Shown: piece after piece, positions 35,022 to 43,109 of the stretch
Position numbering within the stretch: position 1 is the stretch's first letter
Layout of the letters: each line of letters begins with the position of its first letter
Made by a program: the position numbers and the translations under genes
Assembly (NCBI RefSeq): GCF_002204185.1
Contig: NZ_MXPU01000014.1
Coordinates: 1-64,000, forward strand
Length of the DNA stretch: 64,000 nt
DNA from: Rhizobium esperanzae
Lineage (GTDB): Bacteria; Pseudomonadota; Alphaproteobacteria; Rhizobiales; Rhizobiaceae
Reading direction: 5' to 3'
The notes under the pieces: model-generated
Databases searched by the model: none
Seen by the model: only the letters and a program-made list of their open reading frames with translations
Told to the model about the DNA's origin: nothing

Positions 35022-36002
35022 ATGGAATATCGTCAGCTTGGCCGGTCAGGTCTCAAAATTTCGCAACTGGTTCTTGGTTGCATGAGTTTCGGCGTCGCCG
35101 ATCGCGGCAACCATGCTTGGACATTGTCCGAAGACGACAGTAGGCCATTTATCAAAGAGGCACTCGAACAGGGCATAAACTGCTTCGACACGGCCAATGC
35201 CTACTCGGACGGCACCAGCGAGGAGATCATCGGCAAGCTGCTCAGGGAGATGGTGCAGCGTGATGAGGTTGTCATTGCCACCAAGGTCTACGGCAAGATG
35301 CGCAACGGAGCGAATGCGGTCGGACTTTCCCGCAAGGCAATCATCGCGGAGGCTGAGGCCAGCCTCAAGCGGCTGGCGACCGACTACATCGACCTCTACC
35401 AAATTCATTTCTGGGACAATTCGACCCCGATCGAAGAGACGCTGGAAGCGCTGACCGATCTCGTTCGAAGCGGCAAGGTTCGCTACATCGGAGCCAGCAA
35501 TTGTTACGCATGGCAATTTGCGCGCGCGCTCTACAAGTCGGACGCTGCCGGATGGTCGCGTTTCGTTTCGATGCAAGCTCAGATGAACCTCCTTTATCGC
35601 GAGGAAGAGCGGGAGATGTTGCCGCTCTGTAAAGCTGAAGGGGTGGGGATCATCGCGTTCAGTCCGCTGGCTCGCGGGCGCCTCAGCCGGCCTTGGGAGG
35701 AAAGCAGTTTGAGGTCCGAGACCGACAATGTCACCGCTCGGTTCTACGGTCACGCGGACGAGGCGGATCGCCGCGTCGTAGACGTCGTCGCAAAGATTGC
35801 AGACGACAAGAACGTCCCGCGATCCCTCGTTGCGATGGCGTGGCTTAACACAAAGGCGGGCGTGACGGCTCCTATAATCGGCGCAACGAAGCTACAGCAT
35901 CTGAAGGATGCCGTCGCTTCCTTGGCCGTCAAGCTAAGCGACGACGAGGTCCGCGAACTCGAGGAGCCATACGTGCCGCATAGCGTAGTCGGCTTGAACT
36001 GA
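35022..36002 (+). CDS. Aldo/keto reductase, AKR general type
   Basis: A 326-residue aldo/keto reductase of a different subgroup from the two fucose-dehydrogenase-like ones nearby. Motifs: MEYRQLGRSGLKISQLVLG, CFDTANAYSDGTSEE (Asp and Tyr), VVIATKVYGKM (Lys), LYQIHFWD (His), and the C-terminal cofactor site APIIGATKLQHL. It lies 3 bases after the RuBisCO-like gene, so it is almost certainly co-transcribed. It may reduce or oxidise a pathway intermediate such as glycolaldehyde or a tetrose; the substrate cannot be read from the sequence. Confidence 0.88.
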   Translation: MEYRQLGRSGLKISQLVLGCMSFGVADRGNHAWTLSEDDSRPFIKEALEQGINCFDTANAYSDGTSEEIIGKLLREMVQRDEVVIATKVYGKMRNGANAVGLSRKAIIAEAEASLKRLATDYIDLYQIHFWDNSTPIEETLEALTDLVRSGKVRYIGASNCYAWQFARALYKSDAAGWSRFVSMQAQMNLLYREEEREMLPLCKAEGVGIIAFSPLARGRLSRPWEESSLRSETDNVTARFYGHADEADRRVVDVVAKIADDKNVPRSLVAMAWLNTKAGVTAPIIGATKLQHLKDAVASLAVKLSDDEVRELEEPYVPHSVVGLN

Positions 36003-36123
36003 GTTTGGCTCAGCGGGGACGACGTTGAGGCTGTCAGGAGGCACGCCGAACCGGGCCTCCTGAGCCAATGGCTTTGGTCGTATCGATCTCTGCTCCCTTC
36101 CAGAACCAGCGCGAGGAAAAAAG

Positions 36124-37080
36124 ATGACCACCACCCGTCATTTTGACGTCAGCGACAGCGCGATTGAAGCTGCCGCCCGGCTCATGCGAAATGGCGAAGT
36201 TGTCGCGTTTCCGACGGAGACGGTTTACGGGCTCGGCGCGGACGCCAGCAGCCCCGCCGGAATCGAGCGCATCTATGAAGCCAAAGGACGCCCGCGGCAT
36301 AATCCCCTGATTATCCACGTTTCGGACGTGGAAATGGCGCGCAGGATGGCACATTTCAATCCGGAGGCAGAGTTGGCTGCTGCCAGCTTTTGGCCGGGAC
36401 CTCTGACATTGCTCCTGCCAAAGCGGGAAGACGCGGGGCTCGCAACCGCAGTTACCGCGGGCATGAAAAATGTCGCAATCCGATTTCCCTCGTCGAGTGT
36501 CGCCCAACGGCTGATCCGGGCCGTCGGATTTCCGGTGGCAGCGCCTTCAGCCAATCGTTCCGGGAAGGTCACCTCGACCCGCTTCGTGGAAGTTGTCCGC
36601 CAGTTGGACGGACGGATTTCGGGAATCGTGGAAGAAGACATATGTGATCACGGCCTGGAATCGACTATTCTGTCTTTGGTCGGATCTCCGATCATTCTAC
36701 GCCACGGGTCAGTTCCGCGGGAGGCACTGGAAGCTTTACTCGGCCCGATTGACGAGGACACTGGGCCCCAAAAAGTCTCGGCACCAGGCCAGCTAAAGAG
36801 CCATTATGCTCCGGAAGCCGCCGTTCAGATGAATGTCGACCGTCCTGCCGCCAATATGGTCTGGGTCGGTTTCGGACCGGAGTGCGAGGGCTGTCAATTG
36901 ACGCTGTCTTCTTCCGGTGACCTTCAGGAAGCTGCCCGCAACCTCTACACCGCCATGAGTGAAGCCGACGCCTTGGCCGGCGCGAGTGACGTGGTTGCAT
37001 TCGCCCCTGTGCCTCTGATTGGCCTTGGCAGGGCAATCAACGATCGGCTGAGACGAGCTGCCGCGCCCCGTTGCGCGTAG
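36124..37080 (+). CDS. tsaC: L-threonylcarbamoyladenylate synthase, long Sua5 type
   Basis: A 318-residue YrdC/Sua5-family protein that makes the threonylcarbamoyl-AMP used for the t6A modification of tRNA. The YrdC domain shows VVAFPTETVYGLGADA, YEAKGRPRHNPLIIHV, VAIRFPSS and APSANRSGKVTSTR, all standard. The extra C-terminal Sua5 domain begins after the SPIILRHG linker (SAPGQLKSHYAPEAAV). This is normally a housekeeping gene on the chromosome. Here it follows a sugar-oxidation operon after a 121-base gap, so it is probably an extra copy or a relocated gene. Confidence 0.9.
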   Translation: MTTTRHFDVSDSAIEAAARLMRNGEVVAFPTETVYGLGADASSPAGIERIYEAKGRPRHNPLIIHVSDVEMARRMAHFNPEAELAAASFWPGPLTLLLPKREDAGLATAVTAGMKNVAIRFPSSSVAQRLIRAVGFPVAAPSANRSGKVTSTRFVEVVRQLDGRISGIVEEDICDHGLESTILSLVGSPIILRHGSVPREALEALLGPIDEDTGPQKVSAPGQLKSHYAPEAAVQMNVDRPAANMVWVGFGPECEGCQLTLSSSGDLQEAARNLYTAMSEADALAGASDVVAFAPVPLIGLGRAINDRLRRAAAPRCA

Positions 37081-37143
37081 ACGGCATTTTTAAGCAATTC
37101 GCAAAATGCGGATGGCGGCATGCAAAAAACGCTTGCCTCTATA

Positions 37144-37166
37144 GGTATGACCTTATACCTTACACC
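37144..37166. promoter_or_regulatory. GGTATGACCTTATACC operator before the second aldose dehydrogenase-like gene
   Basis: GGTATGACCTTATACC at 37144-37159 has arms GGTAT and ATACC. On the minus strand, half-sites start at 37166 (GGTGT), 37159 (GGTAT) and 37152 (GGTCATACC), again 7 bp apart. It lies about 175 bases before the reductase at 37339 and extends the regulon seen at 19206, 25667, 26560 and 28987. Confidence 0.65.
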
Positions 37167-37338
37167 TCGCTGATTGAGGAGTCAGGCCACGGAGGTCCAT
37201 CAAGCATTTCTGGTGAGATTGGCGGCAGACGCCGGCGCGACCTGGCACGCATTGGGGCACGGGCTTTAATCAAACAATGACGGCATGGCGGAAGCTACAT
37301 CGCTTCGACGCCTCCTACCGACATCTAGGGATGATCAC

Positions 37339-38382
37339 ATGACCGAACTTGAAACTAGACCGCTCGGAAAAAGCAAAGTGCGGGCAACTTCGCTGGGGCT
37401 AGGCACGGTGCCGCTCTCTGGCTTCAACGCCGATGTCTCCTACGGCGAATTCGAAGCGACGATCCTCGCTGGCTACGCGGCCGGAATCCGCTACTTCGAT
37501 TGCGCGCCAATGTATGGCTTTGGGAAATCGGAGCATTATCTTGGCCATGCCCTCAGGGCGAACAAGCTGCGCGAAAACGTGGTGGTGAGCACCAAGGTTG
37601 GTCGTGTATTGAAGCCCGCCAGCAGGACAAAGAAGCTTGAAACCGTCTACGGCATCGAGTGGATCGACCCGCTTCCGTTTCTCGATACCTACGATTACAC
37701 CTATGATGGCGTGATGCGCGCATTCGAAGACAGCCAGCAGCGCCTCGGATTGGACTATATCGACGTTCTTCTCGTGCATGACGTTGGTCGGGCATGGCAC
37801 GGCGACCAAAGCGAGTTCTATTGGAATCAGCTGCGGGCCTCCGGTTATAAGGCACTGGACGAGCTTCGCTCCAGCGGAGCCGTCTCAGCCATCGGCTTGG
37901 GGGTCAACGAAACCGACTCCGTGGTCGGTGTCGCTCGTGAATTTCCGATCGACTGCTCGTTGATCGCCGGCCGCTACACCCTTTTGAATCATGCCCCGCT
38001 TGAGGCCGCGTTCGACGAGTTGCTCCAGCGGAACGTCTCCGTGATCGCTGGCGGGATCTTCAATTCCGGAATTCTGGCGACAGGCGTCGGCGGTCCCGCG
38101 GCCACTTACGATTACGGCAAGGTTCCTGCGGCCGTCGTCGAAAAGGTCAAGGCCATCGAGAGCATTTGCTCGAGATTTGCGGTGAGCTTGTCTGCAGCGG
38201 CGATGCAATTCGTCTATGCGCATCCGGCAGTGGCCACGCTGGTCATGGGTGCAAAGAGCGCATTGGAAGTCGAGCAGAACGTCAAGGCGATCAACGAGAC
38301 AATACCCCCTGCATTTTGGGACGCTTTGATTGAAGCGAGCCTTCTTCCGTCAAACGCTCCGCTGCCGACGGCTATACGATGA
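37339..38382 (+). CDS. Aldo/keto reductase, aldose 1-dehydrogenase-like (second copy)
   Basis: A 347-residue paralogue of the reductase at 32695. Shared segments include LGLGTVPLSGFNADVSYGEF, GKSEHYLGHALR, VSTKVGRVLKPASR, AFEDSQQRLGLDYID and GLGVNETDSV. The catalytic tetrad (Asp/Tyr in RYFDCAPMYGFG, Lys in VVVSTKVGR, His in LLVHDVGRAW) is intact. Start ATG 37339 (MTELETRPLGK) is chosen over an upstream frame start. The gene has its own operator and is followed by an overlapping small gene and an MBL-fold gene, which suggests oxidation of an aldose to a lactone followed by lactone opening. Confidence 0.88.
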   Translation: MTELETRPLGKSKVRATSLGLGTVPLSGFNADVSYGEFEATILAGYAAGIRYFDCAPMYGFGKSEHYLGHALRANKLRENVVVSTKVGRVLKPASRTKKLETVYGIEWIDPLPFLDTYDYTYDGVMRAFEDSQQRLGLDYIDVLLVHDVGRAWHGDQSEFYWNQLRASGYKALDELRSSGAVSAIGLGVNETDSVVGVAREFPIDCSLIAGRYTLLNHAPLEAAFDELLQRNVSVIAGGIFNSGILATGVGGPAATYDYGKVPAAVVEKVKAIESICSRFAVSLSAAAMQFVYAHPAVATLVMGAKSALEVEQNVKAINETIPPAFWDALIEASLLPSNAPLPTAIR

Positions 38383-38882
38383 TGGCCCGCGGAGGCACCG
38401 TTTTCGGCGGCTTCCGCTGCGAAGCGCTCGTGGGTTCGGTTCCATCGCCGGAGGCGCGCGCATGCCTCGAGGCGCTCGTCAGGACTTATGGCGAGCTTCT
38501 CGCGATCTACTCCTTCATGCATATGGCATTGAGGGAGAAGAGCATGCGCCTCTTGATTGGAGAACTCGCCGATCGCGCCACAGAGATAAAGCGATCCGTC
38601 CGTTCCTCGCTTGCGGGCTCGCGCTTTCTCGCAGGACAGGGCCACGCAGTCTACCATCTTGGACGGGCAGATGGCCTGCTTGTCGAGGCGGAGGAGCACC
38701 TGCAGCGCGGTGTCCTGGTTTCAGATGCATCCCTGCTGGGGCTGCTTTCAAATGCGGCGATCCAGCTGAAACGATCGGCCGCCATCTTAGGCACGTCGAC
38801 CTTCGACACGACAGCATGCTGTGGAGGGTCCCTTGGACATGGGGAGGAAGACCATGGGAACGCATTCGATCTGGGTGCTTGA
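38379..38882 (+). CDS. Hypothetical protein, mostly helical
   Basis: A 167-residue frame whose ATG overlaps the reductase stop by 4 bases and whose end overlaps the next start by about 29 bases. Composition and periodicity suggest several amphipathic helices (residues 25-135) with no membrane span. I recognise no family. Overlap on both sides with strongly supported genes on the same strand supports expression; the absence of known homology and the Cys/Gly-rich tail (TTACCGGSLGHGEEDHG) leave doubt. A role tied to the reductase or lactonase is a guess. Confidence 0.5.
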   Translation: MMARGGTVFGGFRCEALVGSVPSPEARACLEALVRTYGELLAIYSFMHMALREKSMRLLIGELADRATEIKRSVRSSLAGSRFLAGQGHAVYHLGRADGLLVEAEEHLQRGVLVSDASLLGLLSNAAIQLKRSAAILGTSTFDTTACCGGSLGHGEEDHGNAFDLGA

Positions 38883-39720
38883 ATACTCTCGAAGCCCGGT
38901 CCACCCGGTCAGCGGGGTTTTTTACGGCGCCCATAATCAGGGCACGATGAACCTGCCGTTCGCATACATTCTCATCAAGACAGGAGATGCAGTCGTTCTG
39001 GTTGATGCCGGTCACGACGCCGCCGATTTCGGAGGCCAGATCGCCAATTCGATTGGCGTTACCGGTTGGACGCCTCCGGAAATCGTTCTCGGGGAATGCG
39101 GGATCAGGCCCCAGGACGTCACGCATGTCATCCTCACGCACGCGCACTTCGATCACATTGGCGGCCTAAAGTTCTTCCCAAATGCTAAGATTTTCATTCA
39201 GAAGAAAGAATTGGAATCCTGGATGTGGATTCTGGCAAAGGGTCGGCGCTTCCGTTCATTGCAGGCCGGACTGAATCCGGCGGATATCCTCTATCTGACC
39301 CAGGCAAATATCGAAGGCCGCCTGGAACTGGTGGAGGGAGAGCGGGAAAACCTGGTGCCAGGCGTTCATGTCTATCCGGCATTCGACACCCATACCGCAG
39401 GATCGCAATATGTGGTGGTGGAGACCGGCGGTGGAGACGGCAAGTTTATCCTGTCCGGCGACGTCATCTACACCTACAGCAACCTCACGGGTGAGGACGC
39501 CACCGATCCCTGCTTTGTGCCGCCGGGCCTTGCCAATGGCAGCCAGACACGTCTGATCGAGTCCGCCGAGGAGATGCTCAAAATCGTTGGTATGGACGAA
39601 CGACGAATTGTTCCCATGCACGAGGAGCAGCTTTCAAAAATCTATCCCTCGCGTCTGACGGCTCGCCAGCTCATGCTCGTCGAGATTTGTGTGGCCGACG
39701 GAGACGTATCAAGAGTTTGA
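38854..39720 (+). CDS. MBL-fold metallo-hydrolase, lactonase-like
   Basis: A 288-residue metallo-beta-lactamase-fold hydrolase. The zinc motif is VILTHAHFDHIGGLKFFPNA (HxHxDH), with further metal ligands near VYPAFDTHTAGSQ (His) and LSGDVIY (Asp), and a late His in VPMHEEQL. The N-terminal layout resembles acyl-homoserine or sugar lactonases (AiiA/AttM group). Start ATG 38854 (MGTHSIWVLE) lies behind GGGGAGGAAG. Next to an aldose 1-dehydrogenase-like reductase, the simplest role is opening the aldonolactone; a quorum-quenching lactonase is the main alternative. Confidence 0.8.
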   Translation: MGTHSIWVLEYSRSPVHPVSGVFYGAHNQGTMNLPFAYILIKTGDAVVLVDAGHDAADFGGQIANSIGVTGWTPPEIVLGECGIRPQDVTHVILTHAHFDHIGGLKFFPNAKIFIQKKELESWMWILAKGRRFRSLQAGLNPADILYLTQANIEGRLELVEGERENLVPGVHVYPAFDTHTAGSQYVVVETGGGDGKFILSGDVIYTYSNLTGEDATDPCFVPPGLANGSQTRLIESAEEMLKIVGMDERRIVPMHEEQLSKIYPSRLTARQLMLVEICVADGDVSRV

Positions 39721-40191
39721 TCGATTTGAAGCAGCGCGAACGCCAAGCTGCATCGTTCACAATCGTCCTCCCAAGGCGATAAGCAGAGAAAAGGCCGGGT
39801 GTCAGTTCACAGTGACTCCGGCCTTTTCCAAACACCTTGCCCGCTGCGGTGATCTGCCCGGTGAAGAAGCCCTATATTCGCGCCCGCTTTGATGACGGCC
39901 CGGTAGTCCGCGATGTTTGCCATGGAGGACAAGGCCTCCATCTCCATGGCGATGACATTTGCGCTTGAACCTCCAAACCATCCTTGTTTCGTTAGAAAAT
40001 GAGCGCCTCGGCCATGCATGGAGCGGTGCAATCGCACCATCATGCGTCTTCACATGTCCCATCATACCAGCAGCGTCAGGGGCGTTGTCGAATAGAGCAA
40101 CACAAACTAACGACAAATGATGTTTGCATGTGATTTGTAGCGTCGGATCTTGATGTTAAAGGATCGGATTAGTGCGCCGGAGGACTAGAAT
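39721..40191. other. Intergenic region with a possible decayed minus-strand gene
   Basis: 471 bases before the DeoR gene. A minus-strand frame at 39807-40043 (MHGRGAHFLTKQGWFGGSS then ANVIAMEMEALSSMANIADY) has gene-like composition but no recognised family and no ribosome site, and looks like a fragment. The DeoR promoter should lie at about 40090-40190; no clear box was identified. Confidence 0.4.
39788..39828. terminator. Bidirectional-type hairpin after the MBL gene
   Basis: gaaaaggccgg pairs perfectly with ccggccttttc (11 bp) around a 19-base loop that can itself pair weakly (gtca with tgac). The A-rich and T-rich outer ends suit termination from either side. It lies 67 bases after the MBL-fold gene stop. 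Confidence 0.75.
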
Positions 40192-40965
40192 ATGAAGAGA
40201 GATGATCGGAGGCAGGCCATTATGGACCTGTTGGTCGCGCAGAGGGTGGTGGATCTGGACGACCTATCCGATCGGTTCGCTGTATCCAAGATGACCATCC
40301 ACCGGGATCTGGATGATCTTGAGCAGGCAGGGATGCTTCGCAAGGTCCGCGGCGGGGCAACGATCGAGGCAGGAGGCCATTTCGAAAGCGATTTCCGGTT
40401 TCGCCAGCAGCAGGAGGGCGAGGCCAAGCGCCGGATGGCAGAGGCCGCCCTTGAACTCGTCGAGCCCGGCATGACGGTGATGGTCAACGACGGATCTATG
40501 GCGTCGGTGCTCGGGGAATTGCTGCCACAGAGGAGGCCGCTGACGGTGATCACCAACAATGCGGCGGTCATCGATCGGCTCAAGACGGAATCAGGGATCA
40601 ACCTGATTGCGGTCGGTGGACGCTATTCGATGAAGTTCAATGGTTTTTTCGGCGTCGTCGCCGAACAGGCATTGTCGCGTCTCAGCGCCGACATCGCCTT
40701 TATCTCAACGCCGGCAGTTTCTGGATTGCGCGTCTACCATATGGATGATGACGTTGTCCGCTCGAAGCGAGCGATGATTGCAAGCGCCGCGCGTCGCTGC
40801 TTGCTCTTAAACCATAAGCGCTTCAATCATACTGCTCTTCATGTCCTGGCCACCATTGACGAGTTCGAAGTTATCATCACCGACCAGGAACCGACAATCG
40901 ACGTCCGCGCGGCTTTGGAAGGATCCAATGTGCAGCTTAGAGTGGCATCGCAGGAGAGGAAGTGA
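40192..40965 (+). CDS. DeoR-family transcriptional regulator
   Basis: A 257-residue sugar-phosphate-sensing regulator. The N-terminal HTH (LSDRFAVSKMTIHRDLDDLE) and the following MLRKVRGGAT are the DeoR signature. The C-terminal domain has the sugar-phosphate isomerase-like fold with MTVMVNDGSMASVLGELL, VITNNAAVIDRL, and ADIAFISTPAVSG. VNDGS replaces the more usual LDSGTT, so ligand binding may differ. It stands alone between the MBL gene and a convergent RibD-like gene and could control either sugar cluster or an unlinked one. Confidence 0.88.
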   Translation: MKRDDRRQAIMDLLVAQRVVDLDDLSDRFAVSKMTIHRDLDDLEQAGMLRKVRGGATIEAGGHFESDFRFRQQQEGEAKRRMAEAALELVEPGMTVMVNDGSMASVLGELLPQRRPLTVITNNAAVIDRLKTESGINLIAVGGRYSMKFNGFFGVVAEQALSRLSADIAFISTPAVSGLRVYHMDDDVVRSKRAMIASAARRCLLLNHKRFNHTALHVLATIDEFEVIITDQEPTIDVRAALEGSNVQLRVASQERK

Positions 40966-41079
40966 ATATGGCCAACGATCCTTCGGGTAGATGCCGCGCA
41001 AGGCGGCACCCGTCCCCGAATCTCAAGTTCGGCCCTTGATGGGGGGAGCCCTTCCACAATCTTCTCCTGTGGGCTTCTC

Positions 41080-41781
41080 CTATGGACGTTCAACGCGATA
41101 TCTCAGATGGACGGAGCCGAGGCCAGCGGCTTCGGCGCTCATAAACGTGAGCCTCGCCCCGCCGGCAAGCCCATCCTCGCCGCCCTCAAATATGGCCGGT
41201 GTATTCGACTTGCCTCCGATCGCAGGGAAGATGACTAGGCTGACCTCGTCAACAAGACCCTCATTCAAGAAATGGCCATTGGTTTGCGCCCCGCCTTCCA
41301 GCATCAAGCGCTTCACACCGAATTCGGTGCCGAGAACATCGAGCGCGTTTTTCAGATCGACGCCATCTTTCTCGGATACGATATAGGAAACGCCAGCCTG
41401 GGCGAGGCCCGCCAGGTAAGCATCATCCACGTCAGATCCTGTCAGGACGATAAGTTGAGCATCCTCAATGTCGTTCTTGTCCCAGCGTAGCCGACCGTCC
41501 TTATCAACGATAACAGCGAACTCGTTGGCATCCGGGTTGGCGTTATGGATCGGCCGCGGTGCTGTGCCGGTTGTTTCATAGGGACGGTCGACGGCGTCTG
41601 CGAATTCCTCGCCTGTCGCTCTTCCCGAAAGCCAGGCGTCGGCACCAATCTTCTCATCCAGGTCGTCATAGACCTTCACGAGTTCCTCCACCGAATGGCC
41701 GGTCGCCTCAGCCCAATCATTGACGATCAATCGACCGTCCAGTGGCGACATCATGTGACAGATTACATGGGGTCTGGGCAT
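41080..41781 (-). CDS. RibD C-terminal / dihydrofolate reductase-fold protein
   Basis: A 233-residue NADPH-dependent reductase-fold protein. It starts MPRPHVICHMMSPLDGRLIV, the substrate-binding strand of RibD-type reductases. It has DAWLSGRATGEEF and, near the end, VKRLMLEGGAQTNGHFLNEG (nucleotide loop LEGGAxxN) and DEVSLVIFPAIGG. Stand-alone members without the deaminase half are common and usually of unknown substrate; a genuine riboflavin role is unlikely here. It lies 29 bases downstream of the minus-strand SDR, probably in one operon with it. Confidence 0.85.
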   Translation of the reverse strand: MPRPHVICHMMSPLDGRLIVNDWAEATGHSVEELVKVYDDLDEKIGADAWLSGRATGEEFADAVDRPYETTGTAPRPIHNANPDANEFAVIVDKDGRLRWDKNDIEDAQLIVLTGSDVDDAYLAGLAQAGVSYIVSEKDGVDLKNALDVLGTEFGVKRLMLEGGAQTNGHFLNEGLVDEVSLVIFPAIGGKSNTPAIFEGGEDGLAGGARLTFMSAEAAGLGSVHLRYRVERP

Positions 41782-41810
41782 TGGATTACTCCTCTACAAA
41801 CATTCCACCG

Positions 41811-42665
41811 TCAGTGGTCTGCCTTCAACCAGGTTGCGAATTTATCCATCCAGTCGGGGTGCCAACGTGAAAGCGCCGGCCGGTTCAGGATCATGTCGTC
41901 GGCCGCCCAGCGGATCCGTCTGGCATCTATCTCCGACGTAACCGCATTATCGGGACAAATGATGTAAAAGTCCTCCTCGAGCAGACGGGCCAGGAAGTAT
42001 TCCACCAACTGCTCAGCGGTCCATGCCTCATCGGGTTTGGCAGCGCCATGCGGCTTGAGTGCGATGTTCATGGGCGTCCACGTGTATCCAGGGACGAGGA
42101 GATGAGCCGATACACGACCTCCCGTCTCCTTCAAAAGCGCGTGCGACAGCTGTTCGGTCAGTACCTTGACAGCTGCCTTTGCCACCGAATAGGCGGCATT
42201 GCCCGGAGGAGTTGTAATTCCTTCCTTGGAGCCGAGGTTGACGACCGCCGATGGTCGGGCTGCCTTGATCATGTGGGGCACGAAGACGTGTTGTGCGGCT
42301 AAAACACCTCCGAAGTTTACATCGATTTGGCGTCGCCACTTTGCAGGATCATCCCAGGGGCCGGCTCCTTGCGTAATGCCCGCGTTGTTGACAAGGACGG
42401 CGACGTCAGCAAACCGCGAAATCGTTTTGTCCCGCAACCTGGTTAGTGCCGACAGATCTGATACGTCGCCGCTCACGATCAGGATGTCCGTATCGAGTGC
42501 CGAGGCAACATCCTCAAGTGCGTCGGCGTCGAGATCCAGCAATGCGAGCTTCATGCCGCGGGCCGCGAGAGCCCTCGCGATCGCCAAGCCGATGCCCTTC
42601 GCAGCTCCCGTGATGACCGCAACGCGGCCAGGAGCAACGATGCTGTTCATTCTCTCGCTCATCAT
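41811..42665 (-). CDS. Short-chain dehydrogenase/reductase
   Basis: A 284-residue classical SDR. Motifs: VAVITGAAKGIGLAIA near residue 15, LLDLDADA (Asp favouring NAD), VLVNNAGITQGAG, VVNLGSKEGIT in the place of the usual serine segment, and YSVAKAA with the Tyr-Lys pair. In the serine segment NLGSKEGI keeps Ser but is unusual. The C-terminus has an extra region with IICPDNAVTSEID. ATG 42665 is used, with 42650 also possible (GAGAG before it). A much longer frame upstream has no family similarity and is rejected. Confidence 0.83.
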   Translation of the reverse strand: MMSERMNSIVAPGRVAVITGAAKGIGLAIARALAARGMKLALLDLDADALEDVASALDTDILIVSGDVSDLSALTRLRDKTISRFADVAVLVNNAGITQGAGPWDDPAKWRRQIDVNFGGVLAAQHVFVPHMIKAARPSAVVNLGSKEGITTPPGNAAYSVAKAAVKVLTEQLSHALLKETGGRVSAHLLVPGYTWTPMNIALKPHGAAKPDEAWTAEQLVEYFLARLLEEDFYIICPDNAVTSEIDARRIRWAADDMILNRPALSRWHPDWMDKFATWLKADH

Positions 42666-43109
42666 TGTCTTCCCGTCATTGGCCGTCCCCGCTGGAAGGT
42701 GGGCCGGACACGCCGTCGCGTGGATTTTCTCGGCCGACGGCACCATCGCAAGAAGTGCGTCAGCGCTACGCGGGCGCTTGTGTGCTCGGACCATATCTGC
42801 TGGCTGCGAACGACAGCTCAACCTCCTAACAACATAGGGCACTCCGCCGACCACTTGAAGTGAGCTGGATCGCACGCACCGATGAGCCGTGTTCACTCTT
42901 GGGTGCCTTCGTGACGTCGGGAATGCCTCGTCAATTTGGCTGCGGACGCGACCAAAAGGTCCCTCACTTCTGGTGTCTGCCAGATCGGTGGTTGATTTTT
43001 GCTCACCGCCCCGATCGATTTTGCTCATGTAACCAACCGGCTCCACGGGCATTAGGTCACCAGCGCCTCGAGGCGATCGAGGTGCTGATAAAACCAAAGG
43101 AGTGAAATC
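42666..43109. other. Divergent intergenic region between two SDR genes
   Basis: 444 bases. An open frame continues upstream of the minus-strand SDR through most of it, but shows no family signature and no start with a ribosome site. It should hold divergent promoters; none was clear by eye. Confidence 0.45.

Noticed and set aside
42666..43097. Upstream extension of the minus-strand SDR frame (about 144 extra residues)
   Set aside because: The SDR fold begins after the ATG at 42665; the extension has no recognisable domain and crosses the divergent promoter region.
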